DNA from: an uncultured Prevotella sp.
Lineage (GTDB): Bacteria > Bacteroidota > Bacteroidia > Bacteroidales > Bacteroidaceae
Direction: 5' to 3'
Length of the DNA stretch: 64,000 nucleotides
Assembly: GCA_900770025.1 (NCBI GenBank)
Contig: CAAGIW010000051.1
Location: forward strand, 10,480 to 74,479
Of this stretch, positions 27,126-36,124 are shown in pieces; within the stretch, counting starts at the first letter, position 1, and each line of letters opens with the position of its first letter. A model generated the notes under the pieces. It had not been told where the DNA came from, ran no database searches, and saw only the letters and a program-made list of their open reading frames with translations. A program made the translations under genes and the position numbers.

Positions 27126-28970
27126 TTATTCTACGGTAACTGATTTAGCCAGATTGCGCGGCTGATCCACATCCTTGCCCTTGCAAACGGCCACGTGATA
27201 CGCCAGCAACTGCAACGGTATGGTGGCGAGAAGTGGCTCCAGGCACTCTATAGTGTCGGGCAGTTCTATCACCTCATCCGCAATCCTGCTGATAGTTTCA
27301 TCGCCCTCGGTCACCAAGGCGATTACCTTGCCCTTTCGGGCCTTCACCTCCTGTATGTTGCTCAACACCTTTTCATACATGGCATTGTGGGTGGCTATCA
27401 CCACCACAGGCATATCAGAATCGATGAGTGCGATGGGGCCATGCTTCATCTCTGCCGCCGGATAGCCCTCCGCATGTATATAGCTTATTTCTTTCAGTTT
27501 CAAGGCTCCCTCCAGTGCCACAGGATAATTGTACCCACGTCCTAAATACAAGAAGTTGCGTGCATAGGTAAAGATGCGGCTCAAGTCGGCTATCTTGCCG
27601 TTCTGCTCCAGCACCTTTTTCATCTTTGCCGGTATCTCGTGCAATTCCTTTACAATGGAAAGATAGTCGTCACTGGTGATGGTGCCTTTCTCCTTGGCCA
27701 GTGCCAGCGCCAGCATCGACAGCACCGTAACCTGTCCGGTGAATGCCTTGGTGGATGCCACTCCTATCTCTGGTCCCACATGGATATAGGAACCTGTGTT
27801 GGTGGCACGGGGAATACTGGAACCAATGGAGTTGCAGATACCATAAATAAAGGCGCCGTTGGATTTTGCCAAATGCACGGCAGCCAGGGTGTCGGCGGTC
27901 TCTCCACTTTGGGATATGGCTATCACCACATCCTTGGACGTGATGACAGGATTACGGTAGCGGAACTCTGACGCATACTCCACCTCCACGGGAATCCGGC
28001 ACAGGCTCTCTATCATCTGCTTGCCTATCAAGGCAGCGTGCCACGAGGTGCCACATGCCACAATGATGATGCGGTGGGCACTCACCAACTGCTTGCGGTA
28101 GTCTATCACAGCACTGAGCACCACATTGTCGGTATCCACATTCACCCTGCCTCGCATACAGTTGGTCAGACACTCCGGCTGTTCAAATATCTCCTTGAGC
28201 ATAAAATGGGGATATCCTCCCTTTTCCAATTGTCCCAGATTCAAATCCACGGTCTGTATTTCGGGCTTGAGCTTTCGGTTCTGTATGTTCACCACCTTGA
28301 GGGGTTCTCCCTTGCGTATCACTGCGATGTTTCCATCTTCAAGATAAACCACCTGATCGGTATATTCCACAATGGGTGTGGCATCTGAACCGAGAAAGAA
28401 CTCATCTTCGCCTATTCCCACCACCAACGGACTCTGCTTGCGAGCAGCGATAATCTGGTTGGGGTCACGCCTGTCTATCAATGCAATGGCATAAGCTCCT
28501 ATCACCTCATGCAGTGCCACCTGTACGGCTGTGAGCAAATCAAAGTTCTTCTGTTCCTGCACGTATTCTATCAGTTGCACCATCACCTCGGTGTCGGTAT
28601 CTGAACGGAAGGTAACTCCCTTGGATATCAGTTTGGCTTTGAGGTCGGCATAGTTTTCAATGATGCCGTTATGAATGATTGCGAGATTTTTGGATTGCGA
28701 ATAATGAGGATGGGCGTTCAATGCCGAAGGCTCTCCATGAGTGGCCCATCTGGTATGCGCTATACCCACAGTACCTGTCACATTCTTCTCGCTGCAATAG
28801 TTCACGAGGTCATCCACTTTTCCTTTGGCTTTCCACACGTTCAGTTCTCCCTGTTCGTCAATCATCGCCACACCGGCGCTGTCATAGCCTCGATACTCTA
28901 ATCGGCGCAATCCTCCAATCAGGATGGGGAATGCCTGTTTATTTCCTATATATCCTACAATACCGCACAT
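27126..28970 (-). CDS. glmS: Glucosamine-6-phosphate synthase (isomerizing)
   Basis: A 614-residue enzyme that converts fructose-6-phosphate and glutamine to glucosamine-6-phosphate, the entry to UDP-GlcNAc for peptidoglycan and LPS. The class II amidotransferase domain begins MCGIVGYIGNKQA with Cys2 as nucleophile. Two SIS isomerase domains follow (about 285-420 and 455-600), with SQSGETADT and the C-terminal NLAKSVTVE. The length is normal. It has its own promoter at 29221-29252 and an unusually long leader. Confidence 0.97.
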   Translation of the reverse strand: MCGIVGYIGNKQAFPILIGGLRRLEYRGYDSAGVAMIDEQGELNVWKAKGKVDDLVNYCSEKNVTGTVGIAHTRWATHGEPSALNAHPHYSQSKNLAIIHNGIIENYADLKAKLISKGVTFRSDTDTEVMVQLIEYVQEQKNFDLLTAVQVALHEVIGAYAIALIDRRDPNQIIAARKQSPLVVGIGEDEFFLGSDATPIVEYTDQVVYLEDGNIAVIRKGEPLKVVNIQNRKLKPEIQTVDLNLGQLEKGGYPHFMLKEIFEQPECLTNCMRGRVNVDTDNVVLSAVIDYRKQLVSAHRIIIVACGTSWHAALIGKQMIESLCRIPVEVEYASEFRYRNPVITSKDVVIAISQSGETADTLAAVHLAKSNGAFIYGICNSIGSSIPRATNTGSYIHVGPEIGVASTKAFTGQVTVLSMLALALAKEKGTITSDDYLSIVKELHEIPAKMKKVLEQNGKIADLSRIFTYARNFLYLGRGYNYPVALEGALKLKEISYIHAEGYPAAEMKHGPIALIDSDMPVVVIATHNAMYEKVLSNIQEVKARKGKVIALVTEGDETISRIADEVIELPDTIECLEPLLATIPLQLLAYHVAVCKGKDVDQPRNLAKSVTVE

Positions 28971-28994
28971 AATCTCTTTTTGTTTTCGTTAAAC

Positions 28995-29129
28995 CTACCT
29001 CCTTTGGCATGTCACTGTTGTTCTAAACCTCTTTGGAAACAAGCCACTTGTTTCACCAAGACAACCAGCAAAAACCGACACAGCAATCAACATTCTGGTT
29101 GCCGTATAAAAGAGGTTCGTAATCTTCAT
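28995..29129 (-). other. Possible 44-codon ORF in the glmS leader
   Basis: Inside the predicted glmS 5' leader is an ATG-started frame of 44 residues. It begins MKITNLFYTATRM and continues with a short hydrophobic run ending VFAGC, vaguely like a lipoprotein signal. Two inverted repeats overlap it, one with a perfect 8-bp stem (GAAACAAG/CTTGTTTC, 3-nt loop). It may be no more than leader RNA structure. No homologue is recognised. Confidence 0.2.
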
Positions 29130-29220
29130 ATCATTTGTCAGTTGTTGTATATATACACGTATGGGAACGGGTGACAAAAATCCGAATCACAGTCACACGC
29201 ACCCACTCCGATTCAACGTG

Positions 29221-29252
29221 CAAATTTACACCTTATTTTTCAAACTACCAAA
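29221..29252 (-). promoter_or_regulatory. Promoter of glmS
   Basis: On the minus strand TTTG (29252-29249), a 20-bp spacer and TAAATTTG (29228-29221) match the Bacteroidota consensus. A start near 29214 gives a leader of about 240 nt before the glmS ATG. The rest of the 434-bp gap to the esterase gene (29253-29404) shows no recognisable gene. Confidence 0.7.
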
Positions 29253-29404
29253 TAAGCCATGTTGTAAATCATCAGCATTTTTGCCCTGACAGCACCCAGC
29301 GGTCGCCTGCGCCCTGCCATCCACACCGCCAAACAGCAGAAAATACTCCTCAAAAAGGGACGTATTCTTACTCTTGGAAGCTGGCACAGGCCAGGAAAAA
29401 TGCC

Positions 29405-30658
29405 CTATCTGCCAGTGGCCTCCTCAGAGAACATATAGCACCATGACGGGAGTTCCACGCCATGCCGCCTTACGAGATTGCCACGTGCACCCAACTTTCG
29501 GCCCGATTTGTTCTTCTCTCCATTGGCGCCATACCGCACCTTGCAGCCCTTGGTCTCCCCACTACACGCTATGACTACCTGGTCGTTTGCTATACTTACG
29601 CTTTGAACAATGTCCTTATTTTCGGGAGTAACCACACGGAATCCGTAGTTAGTTACTTTACTTACGGTGACAGTGTCAAACTCAAGTTGTCCGTAGCACT
29701 GGTTAAACTCGATGACAACCGACTTTCCTTCTGCCTCCACCCTCACAGGATAAAGTCCGCGGTCAGCACGTCCATAGCGCACAATGTCTAACACGGCCTC
29801 CGCATTGTAGCGGCCTACCACGGTTTGGCTCTTCCCGTCAAGATGCAGTCTGTCGTCCACGAAATCAAGGAAATATACAGGAGTACCGGCCACAAACAGC
29901 GAATTATCCCTGATCTGCCGCATCTGAGCCTGGGGGATAGAAATCTCATAACAGTCATATTGTTCTGGCATGAAGTCATAACATTTTGTCAGACAGCACG
30001 ACTGATATGCCACTATCTTCACATCCCGCTTCTGTCCTGTCATGCTCTTCACATCCCTGTTGATGTCGTCGGCAAACTGTTTGAGCATTTTTCCGTAATC
30101 CACCTTAGTATAGTCGAACATATCGCTCTCTCCCTGCATCCAGCACACGGCCGGCACAAAAAACTCCATCCCCCCTTTCCGGGCCTCCTTGCACGATTCT
30201 CTGATATCCTCTATCAGGGCTTCATAAGGATCACTGCCCTTGACGAGATTCGAGATGGCCGTTCCTCCTCTGCCATCGGCAAACACACACACCATCGTGT
30301 CCCTGCCCAAGGCTCTTGCCAAGGCCTCACCCATGGCGTAAGCCGAGTTCTCGTATCTGCGATTGCCATACTTGAAGAGTCTTTTCAAAGCCTTTTTCCA
30401 ACCTCTGTCTTCATAATACCCGAATCCGTCAGTCAGTCCCTCTCCCACTACACGTCCCTGCCATTTGTGCGAAAGTTCTTCAATGTCGGTCACCAGTTCC
30501 GCCTCTTCCCCCATGGCCAAACTCTGTCCATACACAGGCACACACACCACCACTTTCGGCTTCTCCCCGTCGTCACATGCCGTCAATCCGCCAACTGTAG
30601 CAATGGCCAAGGCCATCAGCCGGAGCCAATAATTACACCATTTCATTCTTATCTTCAT
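29405..30658 (-). CDS. Lipoprotein sialate O-acetylesterase-like (SASA) hydrolase
   Basis: A 417-residue lipoprotein with a signal peptide and lipobox LTAC (Cys about residue 28), so it should be anchored in the membrane and possibly surface-exposed. The catalytic region has YGQSLAMG (nucleophile Ser), GGTAIS, WMQGESD and DRLHLD, the blocks of SGNH-type SASA carbohydrate esterases that remove acetyl groups from sialic acid or xylan. A further C-terminal beta-rich region of about 130 residues follows. The ATG at 30658 starts the signal peptide; an upstream in-frame ATG adds 24 residues of no likely function. It is a stand-alone gene, and its substrate is unknown. Confidence 0.82.
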   Translation of the reverse strand: MKIRMKWCNYWLRLMALAIATVGGLTACDDGEKPKVVVCVPVYGQSLAMGEEAELVTDIEELSHKWQGRVVGEGLTDGFGYYEDRGWKKALKRLFKYGNRRYENSAYAMGEALARALGRDTMVCVFADGRGGTAISNLVKGSDPYEALIEDIRESCKEARKGGMEFFVPAVCWMQGESDMFDYTKVDYGKMLKQFADDINRDVKSMTGQKRDVKIVAYQSCCLTKCYDFMPEQYDCYEISIPQAQMRQIRDNSLFVAGTPVYFLDFVDDRLHLDGKSQTVVGRYNAEAVLDIVRYGRADRGLYPVRVEAEGKSVVIEFNQCYGQLEFDTVTVSKVTNYGFRVVTPENKDIVQSVSIANDQVVIACSGETKGCKVRYGANGEKNKSGRKLGARGNLVRRHGVELPSWCYMFSEEATGR

Positions 30659-30839
30659 TACTTCAAAATCAAGTTTGCAGCAAAAAACACGATGCAAAGT
30701 ACGAAAAACATTTGACAATTCACTCATCATTTGAAAGAAAATGGTGCCGAAAATGGAAAAAACATCCTCAAAACCTTTGCAGTGTCAAAAAATATCACAA
30801 TATTTACACCAACAAAGACCCTATAACACAAAAAAAGTC

Positions 30840-31835
30840 ATGGATGACAACATACAGATAAGTGTGATCATTCCGGTATATAACACCCAGAAGTATTTAG
30901 AAAGATGCGTCAATGGTGTCATGGCCAACAAGGGCCTCGGTATGGAGATAATTCTTGTGGACGATGGTTCCACCGATGCCTCTCCCGCCATCTGCGACCA
31001 GCTTGCTGCCCAATATCCTTTCATCACAGCCCTCCATATTCCCAATTCAGGTCCTGCCTCTGCAAAAAACAGGGGACTTGACATGGCCCGGGGCACATTT
31101 GTGGCAATGATTGACAGCGATGACGAACCGATGCACAACATGTTTGTCCGCATGATGGAAGAGGCCACCACCCACGATGCTGACATTGTGTGCTGCAACT
31201 ATCTCGAAAGATATGAAGACGGCACCACACGCTCCTTCGACTATACACACCAAGCCATCGTGCTCAACCACGAACGGGGGGTTGAACACTTTCTGATGAA
31301 AAGGAAGATATACACCCAATGCTGGACAAAGATATACAGGCGACAGATGCTTGAACAGTTCAAGATACGCAATGTGGAAGGACTGAAGACCGACGAAGAC
31401 TTCATATTCAACATCAGTTGTTTCGTCCATGCCCGGACTACGTGCGTGATTGACGCTCCACTATACATCTATTCCATGAGAGACACGTCGCTTTCGAAAG
31501 ACTTTTTCAACAAAGACATCAACGCCTATATCGACAACCGCCTGCTGCGCTTTAACATAGTGGAACGGGAACTGACGGCATACGCCCCCAAGAACTTGAG
31601 GCACGCCGTATTCAACAGACTGTTCTACTCCAACGAACTGCTCGGTCGCATTGCTCTGTTTCCTACACATTACCACGACAAGCGCACCAGAAGCGTCATC
31701 CGATACATGCGCCGCCACATCCTGTATGCGCTTTCCGTACATCGGCAGATTGGCTTCAGTCTGGCCGGTTGCCTGATGCTTCTGCTTCCCACAACGGTCT
31801 ATATGAGATACCGTCACCGCAAACTAAACCCGTGA
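30840..31835 (+). CDS. Glycosyltransferase family 2
   Basis: A 331-residue GT2 enzyme. It opens with IQISVIIPVYNTQKYLERC and has the VDDGSTDASPAIC and MIDSDDEP motifs; the latter is the metal/nucleotide-sugar DxD site. The ATG at 30840 directly precedes the conserved first strand; an in-frame ATG at 30741 would add 33 polar residues of no family resemblance. The next glycosyltransferase starts 5 bp after its stop. It belongs to a second glycan gene patch away from the main capsule locus. Confidence 0.9.
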   Translation: MDDNIQISVIIPVYNTQKYLERCVNGVMANKGLGMEIILVDDGSTDASPAICDQLAAQYPFITALHIPNSGPASAKNRGLDMARGTFVAMIDSDDEPMHNMFVRMMEEATTHDADIVCCNYLERYEDGTTRSFDYTHQAIVLNHERGVEHFLMKRKIYTQCWTKIYRRQMLEQFKIRNVEGLKTDEDFIFNISCFVHARTTCVIDAPLYIYSMRDTSLSKDFFNKDINAYIDNRLLRFNIVERELTAYAPKNLRHAVFNRLFYSNELLGRIALFPTHYHDKRTRSVIRYMRRHILYALSVHRQIGFSLAGCLMLLLPTTVYMRYRHRKLNP

Positions 31836-31840
31836 TCAGC

Positions 31841-32644
31841 ATGGCAAAATACACGATTATAACCATCAACTACAACAACGGCAAGGAACTGTGCCGCACC
31901 ATAGAGAGCGTGATAAACCAGACTTTCAGAGACATCGAATACATCGTCATTGACGGCGGCTCTACGGATGAGAGTGTGGACATCATCAAACAACATGCTT
32001 CCCACATCAACTTCTGGGTATCTGAAAGAGACAACGGCGTATATCATGCCATGAACAAGGCTCTGCAACATGCTCATGGAGAATATGTGAACTTTATGAA
32101 CTCTGGAGATTCATTCTACTCGCCACGGGTGCTTGAAGAGATTGACCGCCTCATCGGGGATGCCGACATACTGTTCGGAAACGTATGCGACCCCGAATCC
32201 GGCCGGATATACGGAGGTGTACCGGTTAGCAGTGAGGTGACTCTGCTCACCTTAAAGAAAGAGATACTCTGCCATCAGGGCACTTTCTACCGTCGTCGGA
32301 TATTTGACCGCTATCCCTACGACGAGAGTCTCCAGCTGATTGCCGACTGGAAAGTGAACGTACAGGCCATTGTGCTTGACCATTGCAAGGTGAAGGTGGT
32401 CGATACGCTCGTGGCCAACTACGACCTCACAGGCATGAGCAGCACCCAAAGCCGGCTGCATGAGGAAGAGCGCAAAAGAGTGATGAAGGAACTTTTCCCC
32501 GAACGCATACTACAGGATTATGAACACCTGTACACGGAAAGGGAGATGCCAATCGTCAGTCTGCTGCCAGAACTGAAGAAAAGGGGACGGGTGCAGAAGA
32601 TTGTTTACTTATTTGCGAAATACGTTTTGAAACTAACAAAATAA
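31841..32644 (+). CDS. Glycosyltransferase family 2, WcaA-like
   Basis: A 267-residue GT2 enzyme with ITINYNNGKELCRTIESV at the start, VIDGGSTDESVDII, and VYHAMNKAL...FMNSGDSFYS, the pattern of the colanic-acid-type subgroup. The ATG at 31841 is used because it starts the first beta strand. It follows the previous gene by 5 bp and its 3' end overlaps the converging gene by 12 bp. The sugar transferred is unknown. Confidence 0.9.
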   Translation: MAKYTIITINYNNGKELCRTIESVINQTFRDIEYIVIDGGSTDESVDIIKQHASHINFWVSERDNGVYHAMNKALQHAHGEYVNFMNSGDSFYSPRVLEEIDRLIGDADILFGNVCDPESGRIYGGVPVSSEVTLLTLKKEILCHQGTFYRRRIFDRYPYDESLQLIADWKVNVQAIVLDHCKVKVVDTLVANYDLTGMSSTQSRLHEEERKRVMKELFPERILQDYEHLYTEREMPIVSLLPELKKRGRVQKIVYLFAKYVLKLTK

Positions 32645-33562
32645 CTTGGCATACATCTCTGACAACAAGAACATCATCCTATTGGGGACACTGTAGTTCA
32701 TATTGCGCCATATACCATTTGACTCTGGAAATAAAACGGCCCACTTCCTAACGTTTCTATGTGTTCTATCTAAGACATAAATAGACTTGCATAAAAATTT
32801 CCTCTGCAATAATTCCGGCTCTAACATGTCATAAACTCCCTTTTCCCGATAAAACCTTTCTACCGCTCTTATTGCATTGGCAAAACTTTGAATCCTATTG
32901 TCACTATTTGTACTGCAATAATTGTTAGGATTGTATTGTACATAGTGGTAGAGAGCCTTGTCAACAGACGAAAAAGATTTGGCAAAAAAGAATAACTTGC
33001 AACAGAAAATATAATCCTCTCCAAACTGGATGTCTGGAATAAATGACAACTTGTTTTGAACAATCAAATCACGACGAATGAGCAATTTCCACAGAACCCC
33101 CTTTATCCTCAACAGCGTCATGGCCTTCATTGCCTCAATATGATCAGATGGATAATGCTGCTTACAGACAACCCTTGTATCCGGATAATCCTCATAATAA
33201 TCACATCCCACAACATCCGCCTTGGAACAGATGGCCTTATCAACCAGTTCTTCCACCATATTCTTCTCAATCCAATCATCACTGTCAACAAAGAGTATAT
33301 AATCTCCGCTTGCATTTTCAAGAAGAGTGTTTCTTACTTTTGCGATTCCTTGGTTTTCAGAATTGTTGATGATTTTCACCATTGTTGCACGCAACGGATA
33401 CCTTTGCAATTCACTGCGAAGTATTGTCATGCTGTTATCTGGAGTACAATCATTGACAAAAACATATTCGATTTCTGGATATGTCTGTGAAAACAATGTT
33501 TCTAAACATCTGGAGAAAAACTTCTCAACATTGTAAACAGGTACTAAGATTGAAATCTTCAT
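32633..33562 (-). CDS. Glycosyltransferase family 2
   Basis: A 309-residue GT2 enzyme: MKISILVPVYNVEKFFSRC at the N-terminus and ILFVDSDDWIEKNM (about residue 85-98) as DxD region. The coding sequence looks more AT-rich than the two adjacent glycosyltransferases, suggesting a different origin. It is the last gene of the minus-strand group glf, DUF3791, GT2. It begins 102 bp past the DUF3791 stop, and that short gap holds nothing recognisable. Confidence 0.9.
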   Translation of the reverse strand: MKISILVPVYNVEKFFSRCLETLFSQTYPEIEYVFVNDCTPDNSMTILRSELQRYPLRATMVKIINNSENQGIAKVRNTLLENASGDYILFVDSDDWIEKNMVEELVDKAICSKADVVGCDYYEDYPDTRVVCKQHYPSDHIEAMKAMTLLRIKGVLWKLLIRRDLIVQNKLSFIPDIQFGEDYIFCCKLFFFAKSFSSVDKALYHYVQYNPNNYCSTNSDNRIQSFANAIRAVERFYREKGVYDMLEPELLQRKFLCKSIYVLDRTHRNVRKWAVLFPESNGIWRNMNYSVPNRMMFLLSEMYAKLFC

Positions 33563-33664
33563 AATATAGAATTTCGCGACCGAAGTTTCAGGAGTAATCT
33601 CTTGAGTGGAGCGTGTCGGGATGTTCAACTATCTCCGTAGAGGAATGATATAACGTCAAATTAG

Positions 33665-33889
33665 TCATGAGATAACTCCTTTTTCTTTCATATAGTCAAC
33701 TATGTCATCTGTAAGATAGCGAGAACTGAATGTGTGCAATACATCGTATGATGGCACTATATAATCGTCAAGGATACCTGACTCTTTCAACTTTTGATAT
33801 ACCTTATTAGGTGATAGGTTCAAACGCTGTGAAACACGACCGATACAGAATGTCACAAATTGCAAAATATCCTTATCCAACATAATCAC
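33665..33889 (-). CDS. DUF3791 protein, orphan copy
   Basis: A 74-residue helical protein with the DUF3791 pattern (NLSPNKVYQKLKESG, then YDVLHTFSSRYLTDDI). It aligns over most of its length with the other DUF3791 gene at 49906, including the shared VLHTFS. In Bacteroidales such genes usually sit beside a DUF3990 gene; here no DUF3990 is present. The start (ATGA) overlaps the glf stop by 4 bp, so it should be translated with glf. Function is unknown. Confidence 0.78.
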   Translation of the reverse strand: MIMLDKDILQFVTFCIGRVSQRLNLSPNKVYQKLKESGILDDYIVPSYDVLHTFSSRYLTDDIVDYMKEKGVIS

Positions 33890-35010
33890 ATATTCAATAT
33901 TCGTTCAACAATCGGAGCCATGTCGTAATACTTGTATTCTGCCAAGCGGCCGCCAAACACCACATCCTTTTCCGCATCTGCCAGGGCCTTGTATCGGGCA
34001 TACAGTTCCATGTTGCGGGTGTCGTTCACGGGGTAATAGGGTTCCAGGCCCTCGTGCCACTCCTGCGGATATTCCTTAGACACTATCGTCATGGGAATCT
34101 CATAGACACTGTCGCCGAACATCTCGAAATGCTTGTGCTCGATGGTTCTCGTGTAGGGCACATCGGCCGAGGTATAGTTCACCACAGCGTTTCCCTGATA
34201 GTTGGCCACCTCGTGCTTCTCGTGCTCAAACCTGAGACTGCGATACTCCAGTTTTCCGTATCTGTAGGCATAAAACTCGTCTATCTTTCCCGTAAACACC
34301 AGTCTCTCCGCATAGGTTCTCCAATTCGCCATGCAGGGTTTGTCGGCACATTGGTCAAAGAAATCCACGCCCACCAAGGTGTCGCAGTCCTTCAGCAGTC
34401 CGTCTATCAGCTTGTTGTATCCACCTATGGGGATGCCCTGATACAGGTCGTTGAAATAATTGTTGTCGAAGACGAATCTCACGGGCAATCGCTTGATGAT
34501 GAACGGCGGCAGGTCAACACACTTCCTGCCCCACTGCTTCTCGGTGTATTCCTTGATAAGCACCTCATATATGTCTCTGCCCACAAGCATCAGGGCCTGC
34601 TCTTCCAAGTTCTGCGGTTCCCGTCCGTCCAGTTTTTCCTTGGCCTCTCGCCGCTGCTCCTCAATCATCCTCATGGCTTCGGCCGGTGTGGATATGTTCC
34701 ACATCCGTGCAAAGGTGTTCATGTTGAACGGCAGATTGAACAGTCTGTCCTTATATCGGGCCAAGGGTGAGTTTGTGTATCTGTTGAAGGGCACGATGGA
34801 GTTCACAAAGTCCCACACCTCCCTGTTGGATGTATGGAAGATGTGCGCGCCATACTTGTGCACATTGATACCACCCACGTTCTCGCAATATATATTGCCG
34901 CCCAAATGGCCGCGCCTGTCAATCACAAGACATCTCTTGCCCTGCCGCGAAAGCCTGCAGGCCATCATAGAGCCATACAGTCCTGCTCCAACTATCAGAT
35001 AATCATACAT
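33886..35010 (-). CDS. glf: UDP-galactopyranose mutase
   Basis: A 374-residue flavoenzyme that interconverts UDP-galactopyranose and UDP-galactofuranose, supplying Galf for surface glycans. The N-terminus has the FAD-binding motif YLIVGAGLYGSMMACRL followed by GHLGGNIY, and KYGAHIFHTSNREVW is family-specific. The start ATG is the natural one for the Rossmann fold, yet the -7 promoter box ends only 4 bp upstream of it, implying a leaderless or nearly leaderless mRNA. It is coupled to DUF3791 and followed by a GT2 gene, a candidate user of Galf (inference). Confidence 0.95.
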   Translation of the reverse strand: MYDYLIVGAGLYGSMMACRLSRQGKRCLVIDRRGHLGGNIYCENVGGINVHKYGAHIFHTSNREVWDFVNSIVPFNRYTNSPLARYKDRLFNLPFNMNTFARMWNISTPAEAMRMIEEQRREAKEKLDGREPQNLEEQALMLVGRDIYEVLIKEYTEKQWGRKCVDLPPFIIKRLPVRFVFDNNYFNDLYQGIPIGGYNKLIDGLLKDCDTLVGVDFFDQCADKPCMANWRTYAERLVFTGKIDEFYAYRYGKLEYRSLRFEHEKHEVANYQGNAVVNYTSADVPYTRTIEHKHFEMFGDSVYEIPMTIVSKEYPQEWHEGLEPYYPVNDTRNMELYARYKALADAEKDVVFGGRLAEYKYYDMAPIVERILNM

Positions 35011-35014
35011 GATG

Positions 35015-35046
35015 CAAATATAACCTTTTTTCTCTTAACCCGCAAA
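35015..35046 (-). promoter_or_regulatory. Promoter of glf (leaderless start)
   Basis: Minus strand: TTTG (35046-35043), 20-bp spacer, TATATTTG (35022-35015). The A of the glf ATG is at 35010. With the usual start 5-7 bp after the box, transcription would begin at or just inside the start codon. Confidence 0.7.
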
Positions 35047-35264
35047 CTTATTGGCCTTATCCTTCAGGTGGGTTCCATAAATTACCATCGCCGTCATCAC
35101 GGCACATCCCCAAAACCTCTGACTGCGCCCTCGTTTTGTTCCTGATGCCAAAAACATACGCCGTACAGTTTCAAATCGGCCCTTAAAATGTGAAATAGAT
35201 TTAAATATGAACCAAGAAATTAACATTTTGAATACTCAAAAAAAGGCATTTTTGAGACTGTTTT

Positions 35265-35298
35265 TGCATAAATATGCATGGTTTTGCATATTTATGCA
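35265..35298. repeat. Perfect 14-bp inverted repeat
   Basis: TGCATAAATATGCA (35265-35278) and its exact reverse complement (35285-35298) are separated by 6 bp. It lies between glf and repeat element 2 and could be a cruciform, a regulator site, or an RNA hairpin of weak A/U-rich pairing. Confidence 0.7.
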
Positions 35299-35430
35299 GT
35301 GCGATGGGAGGCATTTTGCGGTGCAGAGGGCGCAAAACAGACATTTCGGACACAATATTTCTCATATCGAACACCCAAAGACCACCATTCACTTGATGGG
35401 ATGCTGAACCACAATTCACGGCAAACGGGT

Positions 35431-35695
35431 TGCAAAACGCACCATTTTGGATTGCAAAACGCACCATTTTGGGTTGCAAAACGCACCATTTTGGAATGCA
35501 AAAGTGCCACTTTTGGAATGCAAAACTGGCACTTTTGGAATGCAAAATCGGCAGTTTTAGAAACTGACAATAATTGTTCTGGAATTTAAAGAGCCTTTGG
35601 CATCTTTTCAGAACGTCCGTTATCAGCTTATTCTCAACCACTTATCTCTCCACCAAATCACCTTTTCATTCTTCCATCTCCTACTCTCGGGGAGG
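35431..35695 (-). repeat. Repeat element 2: six 22-bp units plus leader
   Basis: Six exact 22-bp units span 35431-35562. On the minus strand units read TTCCAAAA or a variant, a 7-bp core, TTTTGCA. The three units farthest from the leader share core TGGTGCG; the others vary (for example GTGCCAG, GTGGCAC). The leader, 35563-35695, is homologous over about 130 bp to that of element 1, including CCAAAGGCTCTTTAAAT and a GAGGAGATGG-like start. The remaining parts of the 1.1-kb gap between glf and rfbA (35047-35264, 35299-35430, 35696-36071) show no gene. Confidence 0.85.
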
Positions 35696-36071
35696 TCGGG
35701 AGAAGACTACTGTTTCCATCTTCCATAGGGAGGTTAGAAGGGGCCACAGGGGTTTCAGGGTACCTTTCGTTCTATTTTGTCAATAATTCTTATTTTCCTC
35801 CTTTGCAAATCACTGACATTCAACGCATTCAGCAAAACTTTCGTTCTAACGCATTATTTTGAAGTCGCCTTCACTATAGTCCAGAGCATCGAAAAAAGTG
35901 GCTCAGATCGAAAATGCATAAATATTCATTTTAACAATTCAATACTGATACTTTATATCTTTTAACAAACAGAGTGCACGACAGAGCAACCTGCCGCACA
36001 ACGGTATTGTACACCCTATCCATGCTCCCCTCTATCGCCTGCGGATGGAGTGGAATTTTAACGACATACTG

Positions 36072-36102
36072 TTGTGGGATTCACGGATTTTGTCTATATT
36101 TG
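36072..36102 (+). promoter_or_regulatory. Promoter of rfbA
   Basis: TTG (36072-36074), a 20-bp spacer and TATATTTG (36095-36102) fit the Bacteroidota promoter. The rfbA ATG is at 36125, giving a leader of about 16 nt. Confidence 0.65.
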
Positions 36103-36124
36103 CATCGAAATAATTTACACCACC

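Noticed and set aside
28971..29214. glmS ribozyme in the glmS leader
   Set aside because: The leader lacks the conserved ribozyme core, and this ribozyme belongs to Firmicutes and relatives. Only simple hairpins are seen.
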